Shown here piece by piece: positions 1 to 8,159 of a stretch of 64,000 nt of DNA (position 1 is its first letter; the number at the start of each line of letters is the position of its first letter). The notes under the pieces were generated by a model that was given only the letters and a program-made list of their open reading frames with translations, ran no database searches and was not told the origin of the DNA. The translations under genes and the position numbers were made by a program. Source of the stretch: Scytonema hofmannii PCC 7110 (lineage in GTDB: Bacteria > Cyanobacteriota > Cyanobacteriia > Cyanobacteriales > Nostocaceae). Location of the stretch: positions 1,175,031-1,239,030 of the forward strand of contig NZ_KQ976354.1 in the NCBI RefSeq assembly GCF_000346485.2. The letters run 5' to 3'.

Positions 1-228
1 TTCCCTGTCAGCGCAGCTTGCTACAACAGATTTGAAATCACGGTTAATTGCAACGCTGAAACGCTCTTGATTCAACACGCGCCTTAAGGACTTGGGGTAG
101 TGAAATCTGTCATTTAGAGGAATGAGAGTGCGATCGCGACTTCCATACCATCCCAAGCCATTATCCTCATCAGCCATGAGAAAATAGCCTTGAGCGTAAC
201 CTTGAACAATAGTGGCGATATCATACAT
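1..228 (-). CDS. aat: Leucyl/phenylalanyl-tRNA--protein transferase, N-terminal part (runs off the left edge)
   Basis: Reading the minus strand from the ATG at 228 gives 76 codons without a stop. The product begins MYDIATIVQGYAQGYF, continues with an LGWYGSRDR segment and then PLNDRFHYPKSLRRVL. This is the N-terminal region of Aat, the N-end-rule enzyme that adds Leu or Phe from aminoacyl-tRNA to proteins with N-terminal Arg or Lys in the cytoplasm. The GNAT-like catalytic domain lies outside the window, so activity cannot be judged. The start is followed upstream by a heptamer tandem array (233-261), and the next gene is divergent. Identification is from memory of the cyanobacterial family. 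Confidence 0.8.
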   Translation of the reverse strand, partial: MYDIATIVQGYAQGYFLMADEDNGLGWYGSRDRTLIPLNDRFHYPKSLRRVLNQERFSVAINRDFKSVVASCADRE

Positions 229-232
229 AAAT

Positions 233-261
233 CAGTGACCAGTGACCAGTGACCAGTGACC
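233..261. repeat. Heptamer tandem array (CAGTGAC)n
   Basis: About four copies of CAGTGAC lie between the divergent aat and the 297-626 gene. The same heptamer, or its complement GTCACTG, recurs at 1307, 3177, 9573, 11352, 23267, 25871 and 42774. Short tandemly repeated heptamers are a known feature of heterocystous cyanobacteria. A GTG inside the array is in frame with the next gene but is unlikely to be its start. Confidence 0.9.
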
Positions 262-296
262 TTAACTTTAAGTATGCCGATTTGACTGATAAAGAT

Positions 297-626
297 ATGA
301 ACGAATCAATCCCACCTATCATTTTACCACCGGCTCAAAATCCCATACTTGAGGGAGAGTGGTTGCAACTGCGCTTGCATCGGTGGTTAGATGAAGAATT
401 TATCCCAGAAGCAGTGAATCAAAAAATTGCCCAAAGAGCTGCACAGATTTTTGTGCGCCAGCGAATGGAGGGGGAAAACGATCTGGGTTCTCTGGTAATT
501 GCCATTGTTACAGAAATGCAGTCGTTTGATTTTTCCAAAAGTTTTTACGGAGAGTTTGCTATTGCTAACGCCGTCAGCGATTTACTCTTGGAAAGTTTGG
601 GCATTGATAAGTGTTGCGGACAATAG
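297..626 (+). CDS. Conserved cyanobacterial hypothetical protein (109 aa)
   Basis: I do not recognise a named family. The frame is open from a GTG at 249, but that part reads through the heptamer array, so I prefer the ATG at 297 (MNESIPPIILPPAQNP). The protein is acidic and soluble, with no signal peptide or membrane segment. Its centre has GEWLQLRLHRWLDEEFIP, followed by amphipathic helices to the C-terminus. The short alpha-helical composition would fit a small cytoplasmic accessory protein. It stands alone, converging on rpsN, and the space between the two is filled by an inverted pair of heptamer arrays. Confidence 0.7.
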   Translation: MNESIPPIILPPAQNPILEGEWLQLRLHRWLDEEFIPEAVNQKIAQRAAQIFVRQRMEGENDLGSLVIAIVTEMQSFDFSKSFYGEFAIANAVSDLLLESLGIDKCCGQ

Positions 627-742
627 AATTTTGGATTTTGGATTTTAGATTTTAGATTGAGCTTAGTTTTTAACTAAGAAGACTTTTAAAATTAAGCGTT
701 ATCCGAACAATCCAAAATCCAAAATCTAAAATCTAAAATCTC
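627..742. repeat. Inverted pair of TTTTGGA/TTTTAGA heptamer arrays
   Basis: About 30 bases of TTTTGGA and TTTTAGA units (627-659) are followed after roughly 50 bases by their reverse complement (711-741). The two arms could pair as a long AT-rich hairpin exactly between the convergent 297-626 gene and rpsN. They may act as a bidirectional transcription barrier. A further single-orientation array of the same unit lies at 1113-1151. Confidence 0.85.
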
Positions 743-743
743 A

Positions 744-1046
744 CTACCAGCTAGACTTAACCACCCCAGGCAAAAGACCTTCGTGTGCCCATTCCCGTAG
801 GACGTTCCGAGATAGCCCAAAATCACGGTAAACACCTCTAGGACGACCCGTTAACCAGCAGCGATTGCGGTGGCGGGTGGGGGCGCTATTGCGAGGAAGT
901 TGTTGAATTTGCCGATGAATCTCCAGCTTGTCTAGAGGAGATTCTGCCTCTTTGAATTCTTCCAGCAATGCTTCTCTCTTAGCAGCGTACTTTTGTACCA
1001 GTTTAGCGCGTTTTTTCTCGCGCTCAATCATGCTCTTCTTTGCCAT
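744..1046 (-). CDS. rpsN: 30S ribosomal protein S14
   Basis: This 100-aa protein starts [17 protein letters not shown] and ends with [13 protein letters not shown], the standard S14 tail. It is the long form without the four zinc-binding cysteines, as usual in cyanobacteria and plastids. The central RNA-binding part has [21 protein letters not shown]14 binds 16S rRNA in the head of the small subunit. The gene is single and monocistronic here. It lies downstream of nth in the same direction, separated by about 280 bases that contain heptamer arrays at 1113-1151 and 1307-1336. Confidence 0.98.
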   Translation of the reverse strand: MAKKSMIEREKKRAKLVQKYAAKREALLEEFKEAESPLDKLEIHRQIQQLPRNSAPTRHRNRCWLTGRPRGVYRDFGLSRNVLREWAHEGLLPGVVKSSW

Positions 1047-1112
1047 ATTATTTGGTAGCTAACTTTTTAGACAAGATTATCCACATTATATAATGACATA
1101 AATAATGGATAA

Positions 1113-1151
1113 ATTTTGGATTTTGGATTTTGGATTTTGGATTTTGGATTG
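1113..1151. repeat. TTTTGGA heptamer array
   Basis: Five near-perfect TTTTGGA units lie upstream of rpsN, the same unit as in the inverted pair at 627-742. Confidence 0.85.
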
Positions 1152-1306
1152 AGGAAGCCTTACCTAGACTTACTCTCACCTAACTATCTATTTCATTCTT
1201 TGTTCAAACTGGTGTAACTCGTAATTCATCATCGTATCAAAAATTACGAATTACGAGTTATATTGACCGAACCAATGACCAAGTATGTTTACCGATCGCT
1301 GATCGC

Positions 1307-1336
1307 TGGTCACTGGTCACTGGTCACTGGTCACTG
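1307..1336. repeat. GTCACTG heptamer array overlapping the nth stop codon
   Basis: About four copies of GTCACTG. On the minus strand the array reads AGT GAC CAG TGA in the nth frame, so it supplies the last three residues (Ser-Asp-Gln) and the stop codon of nth. Confidence 0.9.
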
Positions 1337-2004
1337 TTTGAAGAAGGGCAGAGGTCAGAGAGTTCACAAGCCTCACAGGCGGGCGATCGCGCTTTACAAA
1401 TGGCACGACCGTGATAAATGAGCCGAATAGACCAATTTTCCCAGTCTGGTTGAGGTAATAGACCCATCAAATCTCGTTCAATGCGGATGGGGTCGGAATG
1501 TTCGGTTAAACCCAAGCGTTGGCTGAGACGTTTGACATGAGTATCAACTGTTACACCAACATGAATTCCATAAGCATGAGCGAGAACGACATTTGCCGTC
1601 TTCCGAGCTACACCGGAAAGCTTTAGTAACTCCTCCATTCGCTTTGGCACTTGAGAACCAAATTCGCTAACAATCATTTGGCAGGCGGATTTAATATTCT
1701 TTGCCTTATTGCGATAGAACCCAGTGGAACGGACTAAATTTTCCAACTCTGCTAAGTCAGCATTCGCTAAGCTTACTGCATCAGGAAACTTACTAAATAA
1801 TGCTGGTGTCACTTGATTTACTCGCTCATCAGTACATTGAGCGGAGAGAATAGTAGCGACAAGCAGTTGTACTGGGCTTGCGTAGTTTAAAGAACAGGTA
1901 GCATCTGGATAGAGGCGCTTCAGGCGAACGAGAATTTCTATTGCCCGTTGCTTCTTTGATGACCGTTTGCGGGTACTAATCACTGGAATAACTTTTGTAC
2001 CCAC
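1324..2004 (-). CDS. nth: Endonuclease III (DNA glycosylase/AP lyase)
   Basis: The 226-aa protein removes oxidised pyrimidines in base-excision repair and cleaves the abasic site. The helix-hairpin-helix region is LSGVARKTANVVL with the catalytic lysine at about K135. The catalytic aspartate is about D154 in VTVDTHVKRL. The [4Fe-4S] loop is complete: C203, C210, C213 and C219 in a C-x6-C-x2-C-x5-C spacing. The N-terminus overlaps the end of rseP by 25 bases, suggesting translational coupling. The last residues SDQ and the stop codon come from a heptamer repeat that has entered the 3' end. The enzyme should not be affected because the FeS loop precedes the tail. Confidence 0.97.
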   Translation of the reverse strand: MGTKVIPVISTRKRSSKKQRAIEILVRLKRLYPDATCSLNYASPVQLLVATILSAQCTDERVNQVTPALFSKFPDAVSLANADLAELENLVRSTGFYRNKAKNIKSACQMIVSEFGSQVPKRMEELLKLSGVARKTANVVLAHAYGIHVGVTVDTHVKRLSQRLGLTEHSDPIRIERDLMGLLPQPDWENWSIRLIYHGRAICKARSPACEACELSDLCPSSNSDQ

Positions 2005-3077
2005 TCCAATTGGGTAGTTTCTTTAAGAATAAGAAAAATACCTAATCCCAAAAGTAACACCAAACCAGTTTGCATAACACCTTCTTGAATGCGGCTGGGT
2101 AAGGGTTTACCTCGCAAACCTTCAACTAGGAGAAAAGCGAGTTGTCCACCATCTAAAGCTGGTAAAGGCAATATATTGATGATAGCCAGGTTAATACTGA
2201 TAAGAGCACCAAAGAAAAACAAACTGCCTGCATCATTTTGAGCAATGTTAGCCCCTATTTCTACAATCTTCACAGGACCTGCAACTTGATTTGCGGTTTC
2301 CCGAAAGTTCGTAATGAGTTGCCCAAAACCCAGGAATGTCATGGAGACAATCCGCTGAAATTCAGCCGCACCAATGCTCAAAGCTTTGATCGGATTGCTG
2401 ACGCGACGACGCTCAACTTTACCATTAGGAGAAAGTTCTACACCAACAGTGCCATCCCCATTTGCATTTGCTTCAGGAACAACAGTTAAAGATAACGTTT
2501 TGTCGCCACGAGCAATTTTTAATTGGATTGGCTGTCCTGCATGAGTTTTAATAATGTTTCTTAAAGCCTCTATCTCTTGAAGTGCCGTTTCAAATTCTCT
2601 GTTATCGGCTGCTATTATGACATCTTTTGGCTGAATTCCAGCTTTTGCTGCCACAGAACTCACGTTTGGTGCGAGTTGTTGGATTAAAACCCCTGGTTGA
2701 GTTGCTTGTGCTGTACCAACAACACAAACCTGAGTCACAAGGAGGAGGTAGGCAAATAATAAATTGGCTATGACTCCTGCACTAATAACAATCGCCCTAT
2801 CTAAAACCGGACGGTTACGCAACAAATTTGGATCGTTAGGCGGAATGGTGCTATCCGGATCGTCGTCAGGAAAACCGACAAAACCACCCAATGGAATGGC
2901 ACGGATAGCATATTCAGTCTCCACTCCTTGATATTTCCAAATAACCGGACCAAAGCCTAAAGAGAAACGGTTGACGTAAATCCCTTGAGACCTTGCTGCA
3001 ATAAAATGTCCGAACTCATGTACCAAGATTAAAACAGCTAAGACTGAGATCGCTGCTAAAGCCGCAAAAAATGACAT
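1980..3077 (-). CDS. rseP: RseP-type site-2 protease (M50 zinc metalloprotease)
   Basis: The 365-aa inner-membrane protease cleaves within transmembrane segments, as in regulated proteolysis of anti-sigma factors. The zinc motif is HEFGH (H20, E21, H24) in the first membrane helix. The second active-site motif is NILPLPALDGG (N301-D309) in a late membrane helix. One PDZ domain lies between, about residues 125-205, with hydrophobic segments near 95-120, 285-310 and 340-360. Length is typical for a cyanobacterial S2P with one PDZ. It sits in the order serS, rseP, nth on one strand and overlaps nth by 25 bases. The substrate is not shown by the sequence. Confidence 0.95.
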   Translation of the reverse strand: MSFFAALAAISVLAVLILVHEFGHFIAARSQGIYVNRFSLGFGPVIWKYQGVETEYAIRAIPLGGFVGFPDDDPDSTIPPNDPNLLRNRPVLDRAIVISAGVIANLLFAYLLLVTQVCVVGTAQATQPGVLIQQLAPNVSSVAAKAGIQPKDVIIAADNREFETALQEIEALRNIIKTHAGQPIQLKIARGDKTLSLTVVPEANANGDGTVGVELSPNGKVERRRVSNPIKALSIGAAEFQRIVSMTFLGFGQLITNFRETANQVAGPVKIVEIGANIAQNDAGSLFFFGALISINLAIINILPLPALDGGQLAFLLVEGLRGKPLPSRIQEGVMQTGLVLLLGLGIFLILKETTQLEWVQKLFQ

Positions 3078-3133
3078 AAATAATGAATGAACTGATTCAG
3101 CTATACTTTTCCATTGTAAGTGGTTAGTGGTTA

Positions 3134-3162
3134 GTAGGGGCGCAAGGTCGCCGCGCCCGTAC
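3134..3162. repeat. Palindromic GTAGGGGCGC repeat
   Basis: A short imperfect palindrome beginning GTAGGGGCGCAAGG and ending in its complement. Relatives lie at 6456-6483, 8093-8120 and 11168-11195, usually next to GTTAGTG heptamers. It is a dispersed intergenic element. Confidence 0.8.
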
Positions 3163-3176
3163 AGTAGTTAGTGGTT

Positions 3177-3214
3177 GGTCACTGGTCACTGGTCACTGGT
3201 CACTGGTCACTGGT
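3177..3214. repeat. GTCACTG heptamer array overlapping the serS stop codon
   Basis: About five GTCACTG units downstream of and inside the 3' end of serS. The serS frame reads through one unit as Ser-Asp-Gln-stop, the same tail as Nth and the histidine kinase at 8160. Confidence 0.9.
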
Positions 3215-4504
3215 TAACACCTCTCGTCGCAAGTAGGGCTGTAGCGCTTCTGGTATCCGTACCGTTCCATCTTCTTGTTGGTAGTTCTCCAAAATCGCTG
3301 CCATTGTTCGTCCTACTGCCAATCCTGAACCATTGAGGGTGTGAACGAATTGAGTTCCCTTCTTACCGCTTTCTTTAAAGCGAATATCACCCCGTCGAGC
3401 TTGGTAATCCAAGATGTTTGAACAACTGGAAATTTCCCGGTACTTAGCAGAAGAAGGAAGCCAAACCTCTAAGTCATAGGTTTTGGCAGAGTGAAACCCT
3501 AAATCTCCAGTACATAAGGATAAAACTCGGTATGGCAACTGCAACGCTTGTAAAATAGCTTCGGCATTCTCCACCATTTTTTCCAGTTCATCACTAGAGG
3601 TACTGGGATGGACAAATTTTACCATTTCAACTTTATTAAATTGATGCAGTCGAATTAATCCCCGCATATCGCGCCCGTAGCTACCTGCTTCTCGACGAAA
3701 ACAGGGAGTATAAGCACAGTGGTAGATGGGCAATTGTTCTCCATCAATAATTTCACCACGGTAGAGATTGGTGACAGGGACTTCTGCTGTGGGAATCAGC
3801 CACAAATCATCTGCTTGACACTTAAAGCTTTCTTCGGCAAATTTAGGCAATTGCCCTGTAGCTGTCATGGAATCGCTATTTACCAAAATAGGAGGCATGA
3901 TTTCTACATACCCTGCGGCTATCTGGCGATCGAGCATAAATTGAATTAAAGCTCTCTCCAGTGCTGCACCTGCGCCTACTAAGGTGATAAAGCGACTTTG
4001 TGCTACTTTTACAGCCCGCTCAGTGTTAAAAATTCCTAACTTTTCGCCAATTTCCCAATGAGGAAGAATATTTTGGTTTTTGGGAAGGTATTCATCGCCC
4101 CAACGACGGACTTCAATGTTTTCTTCCTCATTCTTACCAACGGGTGTTGAGTCGCTAGGTAAGTTGGGTATTGCCAGTAGATATTCTTTAATTTTGGCTG
4201 ACAGTTCTTTTTCTTGGGGTTCTATTGTCCCAAGTTCAGCTTTGATTGAACCGCCTTCGTCTCGCAGTGCTTTGATTTCTGGTCCTTTAGGGTCGCTACC
4301 AGCTTTGATTTTTTCAGGAATTAGCTTAGCAATTTCGTTACTGCGTGCTTGGAGTTGATTTCGCTTGGCTTCTAATTCGCGTTGCTGTGTATCTAACTCC
4401 ATAAGCAGTTGAACATCGTAGTTTCCACCACGAGTATTCAACCGCTCCTGAACTAATTTTGGATTTTCCCGTATTTGCCTAATGTCTAACACAGATCTAC
4501 TCAA
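3200..4504 (-). CDS. serS: Seryl-tRNA synthetase
   Basis: This 434-aa class II synthetase charges tRNA-Ser. The N-terminal 110 residues form the tRNA-binding coiled coil. Motif 2 is [20 protein letters not shown] and motif 3 is [18 protein letters not shown], both complete. Start at [18 protein letters not shown] matches the usual N-terminus. It heads the serS-rseP-nth run. The last residues TSDQ come from the heptamer array at 3177-3214; bacterial SerS tails are variable, so function should be intact. Confidence 0.98.
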   Translation of the reverse strand: MSRSVLDIRQIRENPKLVQERLNTRGGNYDVQLLMELDTQQRELEAKRNQLQARSNEIAKLIPEKIKAGSDPKGPEIKALRDEGGSIKAELGTIEPQEKELSAKIKEYLLAIPNLPSDSTPVGKNEEENIEVRRWGDEYLPKNQNILPHWEIGEKLGIFNTERAVKVAQSRFITLVGAGAALERALIQFMLDRQIAAGYVEIMPPILVNSDSMTATGQLPKFAEESFKCQADDLWLIPTAEVPVTNLYRGEIIDGEQLPIYHCAYTPCFRREAGSYGRDMRGLIRLHQFNKVEMVKFVHPSTSSDELEKMVENAEAILQALQLPYRVLSLCTGDLGFHSAKTYDLEVWLPSSAKYREISSCSNILDYQARRGDIRFKESGKKGTQFVHTLNGSGLAVGRTMAAILENYQQEDGTVRIPEALQPYLRREVLTSDQ

Positions 4505-4517
4505 TTATTAATAGTCA

Positions 4518-4630
4518 TTTGTTATTTGTCATTTGTCATTTGTCATTTGTCAATGGGCATTGGGCATTGAGTATTAGTTAGCACCTCTGCTCCCCCAATC
4601 CCCACTCCCCACTCCCCACTCCCCACTCCC
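4518..4630. repeat. Three different heptamer arrays in series
   Basis: Upstream of serS, three period-seven arrays follow each other: (TTTGTCA)n at about 4518-4552, (GGGCATT)n at about 4553-4570 and (CCCCACT)n at about 4598-4630. The last runs to within a few bases of the stop codon of the DUF3611 gene. Different heptamers with the same period in one gap suggest a common mechanism of expansion. Confidence 0.85.
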
Positions 4631-5199
4631 TAAGATTGTGGTTTAGAAAGACGGTACAGCAGCCAAATAGAAGAAACAAGTCCTGCAAAATGTGCTGTCA
4701 CCGTGTTGGTATTTGCTTGTACAACAAAAATATCGATAGGTTGGATAATTCGACTGGCGTCAATTTGAGTGTATACTCCAACACCAAGTTGTGGCAATGT
4801 CAGTGATTTAACGATCAGTGTACCAGCGATCGCTTGCGCTCCTAAAAGAGTCAGCAGCATTCCTGCTAGATGCACCACTAGTGCAAACTGTAAGACTTGA
4901 ACGGTTTCAGTTTTTCGAGGACGGTTGTTAGCGTTGGAAGAGTCCAATCCCCTGCCAATTCTAGTGTAACGGAATGCTAAATAAATTCCCACACCTAAGG
5001 CAATGAGTCCAGCCACTGCAAAAAAAGCACCAAATCCAGTTCCTGGATTGTTACTGTTGCTGCCTCCCCTGCTAAAAACAATTGCACTTAGCAAAATCCC
5101 CCCAGAGACAATGCCTAGTACTAACTGGGTCCAAAAGCTAATCCAACCTGTCAGGCGAAGCGCTTGGGCGATCGCCCGGATTCCAGAGGCGTCTGACAT
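4630..5199 (-). CDS. DUF3611 family membrane protein
   Basis: About 189 aa from the second methionine (MSDASGIRAIAQALRLTGW); a start 15 bases upstream at 5214 is also possible. The family occurs in cyanobacteria and chloroplasts and its function is not established to my knowledge. Four hydrophobic segments are visible: near residues 20-45, 60-85, 110-130 and 165-185, with a basic loop RKTETVQ between the second and third. The C-terminus SSIWLLYRLSKPQS is typical. The gene stands alone, with heptamer arrays on its 3' side. Confidence 0.8.
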   Translation of the reverse strand: MSDASGIRAIAQALRLTGWISFWTQLVLGIVSGGILLSAIVFSRGGSNSNNPGTGFGAFFAVAGLIALGVGIYLAFRYTRIGRGLDSSNANNRPRKTETVQVLQFALVVHLAGMLLTLLGAQAIAGTLIVKSLTLPQLGVGVYTQIDASRIIQPIDIFVVQANTNTVTAHFAGLVSSIWLLYRLSKPQS

Positions 5200-5214
5200 A
5201 CTTAAAATCACCAA

Positions 5215-6079
5215 TATCCTGGGCGCTTGTTCAATTTAACATGAACTTTACCCAGTAGTTATACCCAGATATTCAAACCATTATGAAGGGATGGCAAGGC
5301 ATTTCCCTAACTTCCCACCTTTTTCTGAAAAGAAAAATGTTAATTGCTGATTATCCTATGTTACAGTAAAAATTAATATTTCAAAAAACTTAGGGCACTG
5401 CTTTGTTTTTTAGAACTCAAGCAGTTGCTTTGTCAGTATTGGACAATACTTCCATTCATCTTCTGACAAATTAAGAACTAAGAGGACATAGTTCGGGGTA
5501 AAACTTGCTAAGAAAGAAGCACGGTTTCTTCAGAAAATCGTGCTTTTTGGGCATCAAAGTTACTAATGTAGGCTTGCCTGGGATCTCCGTCAGCCTGATA
5601 TTTTTGTAGAATAACTATATAGAGAGATTGCTTATCCGAAACCTGCTTAAGTGTATCTACTGTTTGTCAACCTTCTTTACTGAAAACTATATCTAATCTT
5701 TAGCATTACCCTGGGATAATTACTGTCCGACAAAGTTTTGATTAAGTTGTTCATCAAAAATGCATTTTCCCTTTAAAATTGCTTAGGCGGTATTTTATGC
5801 TTAAGCAGTTTTTACGCCATCTGCATCAACCTAAATCGAGGGCAGCAGCTATGCTGTTGTCTCATAGCTCCTCAACAAAACGCCAAAAGCTTGGGTAGGG
5901 GTGTCCATCTGTATGTATACCCCTAGAAATGGCGCATCTATCCTACGACTTATCACTTTTTGTTCTTTGGTATTACAGCCTAAGTACCACAATATTCTTA
6001 AAGTTTTTGGGTAGCATCTCGGACACCCATGTGGGATTAGAAGCTTGACCCTTAGGCATTTTTTAGCCATTTACTAACC
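5215..6079. other. 865-base intergenic region without a convincing gene
   Basis: I see no protein gene with coding character. A 73-codon minus-strand frame at 5849-6070 has an unnatural composition and no recognisable features. The region contains a terminator-like hairpin (5518-5548, listed separately) not adjacent to any gene, and presumably the promoter of the PadR gene at its right end. An untranslated RNA ending at the hairpin is possible. Confidence 0.6.
5518..5548 (+). terminator. Orphan hairpin with T-run
   Basis: AGCACGGTTTCT and its near complement AGAAAATCGTGCT flank a two-base loop and are followed by five T. This is the form of a rho-independent terminator on the plus strand, yet no plus-strand gene ends here. 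It could close a small RNA starting somewhere in 5350-5500. Inference only. Confidence 0.45.
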
Positions 6080-6442
6080 ATGAAACTTGAGGATATATAT
6101 AAATTCTTTGAAAATCCTCCGCCAACGTATCTCTGTCAAGAATTAGCTATTTGCTACATCTTGTACGTTTTACTACAAGGAGAATCCTACGGAACAGAGT
6201 TAATCCAACGGCTAGAAACCGAATATCCGACCTACAGGCTTTCTGATACTGTACTTTACAGTGCAATTAAGTTTCTCGAAGACCAGAAGGCAATCAATGG
6301 ATATTGGAAGAAACTTGAAGGACGCGGTCGTCCAAGGAGAATGTATCAAGTTTCGCCAGAATGGCAATCGCAAGCTGCGAGTTTAGGTCGTTTATGGCAC
6401 GAATACGTGCATGAGAGGACAAATCAACTCGTTAGTAGTTAG
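6080..6442 (+). CDS. PadR family transcriptional regulator
   Basis: The 120-aa protein has a winged-helix PadR fold: CYILYVLLQGESYGTELIQR forms the first helices, LSDTVLYSAIKFLEDQ the recognition helix region, and GRGRPRRMYQVSPEW the wing. It lacks the long C-terminal dimerisation domain, so it belongs to the short PadR type. It lies 145 bases upstream of the cytochrome b6f assembly gene at 6588 in the same direction, so regulation of that gene or of itself is plausible. A GTTAGTG heptamer array and a GTAGGGG palindrome separate the two. The effector is unknown. Confidence 0.88.
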   Translation: MKLEDIYKFFENPPPTYLCQELAICYILYVLLQGESYGTELIQRLETEYPTYRLSDTVLYSAIKFLEDQKAINGYWKKLEGRGRPRRMYQVSPEWQSQAASLGRLWHEYVHERTNQLVSS

Positions 6443-6455
6443 TAGTTAGTGGTTA

Positions 6456-6483
6456 GTAGGGGCGCAAAGCATTGCGTCCGTAC
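6456..6483. repeat. Palindromic GTAGGGGCGC repeat
   Basis: Second copy of the dispersed palindrome, directly after GTTAGTA/GTTAGTG heptamers at 6430-6456, between the PadR gene and the CCB1 gene. Confidence 0.8.
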
Positions 6484-6587
6484 ATAAGTAGTACTAATCA
6501 CAAAAAATACTGATGTTATGTGACTTGCGCTTAGTTACTTGATAATGAATAAGTCCCCTCCAACTTAAAAGTAACAATTACTGATTT

Positions 6588-7121
6588 ATGGATACTGCCA
6601 TTCTGCCATCCACGTTTCTGTTGACGTTACTATTGTCTGTCGGGCTGTTTTTCTTTATTCGAGCCTCGACCAAAGACCGTATGGAAACAGCTCAACTGGT
6701 TTCAGAGCAAGATGAAACTACTTTAATGCCTTTATTAAGGGATTACTTTCAATCACGGTCTTACCGAGTGGCAGCGGTAGACCCAGAACACAACCAAGTG
6801 ACTTTTGAAGGTTACGTTAGACCTAGCTGGTTTCTAGCTATATTTTTAACCCTGTTAGCTGCCACAGGTATTCTTTGCCTATCGCTAGTCTTATCTTTTC
6901 TATTCCCCAACCTCAACCGAGTTTTTCTAGGAATGGTACTGCTTTCACCTTTGAGCGGTACTTTTTACTGGAAAAAAGCCAAAAAACTTGAGAAGGTTTC
7001 GTTGAAATTGGAACAGACCAAGAGCAACGAACACTTCCCAAGTAAAATCACTGTGATAGCTCATCGAGACGAACTCATTGAGCTTCAACGGGCATTAAGC
7101 TTAAAAAATTGCAAGTCATAG
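6588..7121 (+). CDS. CCB1-like cytochrome b6f cofactor-assembly protein
   Basis: The 177-aa protein starts with a membrane helix (TFLLTLLLSVGLFFFIRAS) followed by the conserved STKDR. In plants CCB1 is part of the machinery that attaches haem c(i) to cytochrome b6 on the stromal side of the thylakoid. Further hydrophobic segments at about 85-105 and 115-130 (a hairpin ending SGTFYWKKAKKLEKV) give three membrane spans. VTFEGYVRPSWFLA is a recognisable family motif. Length matches cyanobacterial homologues. I assign CCB1 rather than CCB2/CCB4 from this motif; the related families are similar in length. Confidence 0.75.
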   Translation: MDTAILPSTFLLTLLLSVGLFFFIRASTKDRMETAQLVSEQDETTLMPLLRDYFQSRSYRVAAVDPEHNQVTFEGYVRPSWFLAIFLTLLAATGILCLSLVLSFLFPNLNRVFLGMVLLSPLSGTFYWKKAKKLEKVSLKLEQTKSNEHFPSKITVIAHRDELIELQRALSLKNCKS

Positions 7122-7516
7122 CTGTACACCACTGACTATCTCTAAAGACTGAGAGACGGACTTGTGACAACCTCATAAAAAAAAGAACTTGAGAGAGGAG
7201 ATAAAACGTTCTCTTTGTCAAACATTCTCCCTGCATACTGTCGAGAGAAGTTACATTGCTCGGAAAGAGTACAATCTGTGGTCTGCTGAGATACAGAGTC
7301 GCTCATCTTCCTCTCTCATCTGCTCTTGCACGCAGAATCAACTCTTTACGCAAACAGATAGTTTGATTGGAGTTGATTGTCCAAATTAGGCTTGCTCCTC
7401 ACTGGCAAATGAGCCATATCCTTAAAAAAACATGAAACTTTTGAATATACCCAGCATTTTTGCCAGTTAATGGTTGTCATGAGTCCAACTCAAATCCTAT
7501 GATAGCCATTGATGGT
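7122..7516. other. Intergenic region, nothing recognised
   Basis: A 66-codon plus-strand frame at 7189-7389 has no ribosome-binding context of note and resembles no family I know. It is likely chance. No hairpin terminator stands out. Confidence 0.5.
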
Positions 7517-7834
7517 TCAGCGACTGGCAACAGCTACTGGTTCTTGACCTGGAGAAGGTTCTAACGTTCTCAGGCTGGGAAATAAGAAGTGATTTTCTTC
7601 AACATACTGAGCACCAAACAGACCTTTCTCAGCCCAGAAGTAACGGTCTGTGGTGTGTTCGTTTCGCTTTACGAGTAGCAACGCAGGTGGCAAGATTCCC
7701 TCAGCTTGAATGAACCTTCTCGCTGCTGTCACAGGTTTTTCTTCGCCGCTTTCGATGCTATATTGAGGCACGTGCTCCAAAATTCGTCGTCCTTCTTGAC
7801 GACGACGGCTCTTCCTTTTTCTTCTCCTTGCCAA
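7517..7834 (-). CDS. DUF3155 family protein
   Basis: A 105-aa protein that begins MARRRKRKSRRRQEGRRIL, a very basic N-terminus, then HVPQYSIESGEEKPVTAARR and KRNEHTTDRYFWAEKGLFG. This is the DUF3155 signature of cyanobacteria. The basic tail suggests nucleic-acid or ribosome contact, but no function is established that I know of. The C-terminus (SPGQEPVAVASR) is variable in the family. The gene stands alone between the CCB1 gene and the histidine kinase. Confidence 0.85.
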   Translation of the reverse strand: MARRRKRKSRRRQEGRRILEHVPQYSIESGEEKPVTAARRFIQAEGILPPALLLVKRNEHTTDRYFWAEKGLFGAQYVEENHFLFPSLRTLEPSPGQEPVAVASR

Positions 7835-8092
7835 CCTTCTTTCCTCCTCTTGAAAGCTATAGATTATTGTAGTGATAGCTACAAAATCCGTCGTAATTAT
7901 AAAAGTTCTAGTTCAAAATTTCAAGAGTTATTAACCTTTTGATACAAGAAAGATAATTTCGCTAGCAACAGGAAAAATACAGTCAGTATAAAGTGTACCC
8001 CCTTAGAACGAGCCAAGACAGGTGAGATTGAGTTAAGCTTTGTTAAAGAAAGGTTTTTTCCGGTACTTTTTCTTACCATAACCCCTAACACT

Positions 8093-8120
8093 GTAGGGGC
8101 GCAAGGCATTACACCCCTAC
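8093..8120. repeat. Palindromic GTAGGGGCGC repeat
   Basis: Third copy, followed by CACTAAC/TACTAAC heptamers (8119-8155) up to the start of the histidine kinase gene. The 325 bases between 7834 and 8160 hold no other feature I can support. Confidence 0.8.
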
Positions 8121-8159
8121 TAGCCACTAACCACTAACTACTAACCCCTAACCAAAAAA

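Noticed and set aside
249-296. GTG start giving a 125-residue version of the first plus-strand gene
   Set aside because: The extra 16 codons begin inside the heptamer array; the ATG at 297 is more plausible.
5849-6070. 73-codon minus-strand frame upstream of the PadR gene
   Set aside because: Composition unlike the neighbouring genes and it would occupy the PadR promoter region.
7189-7389. 66-codon plus-strand frame
   Set aside because: No family resemblance, Ser/Cys-rich chance composition, no supporting context.
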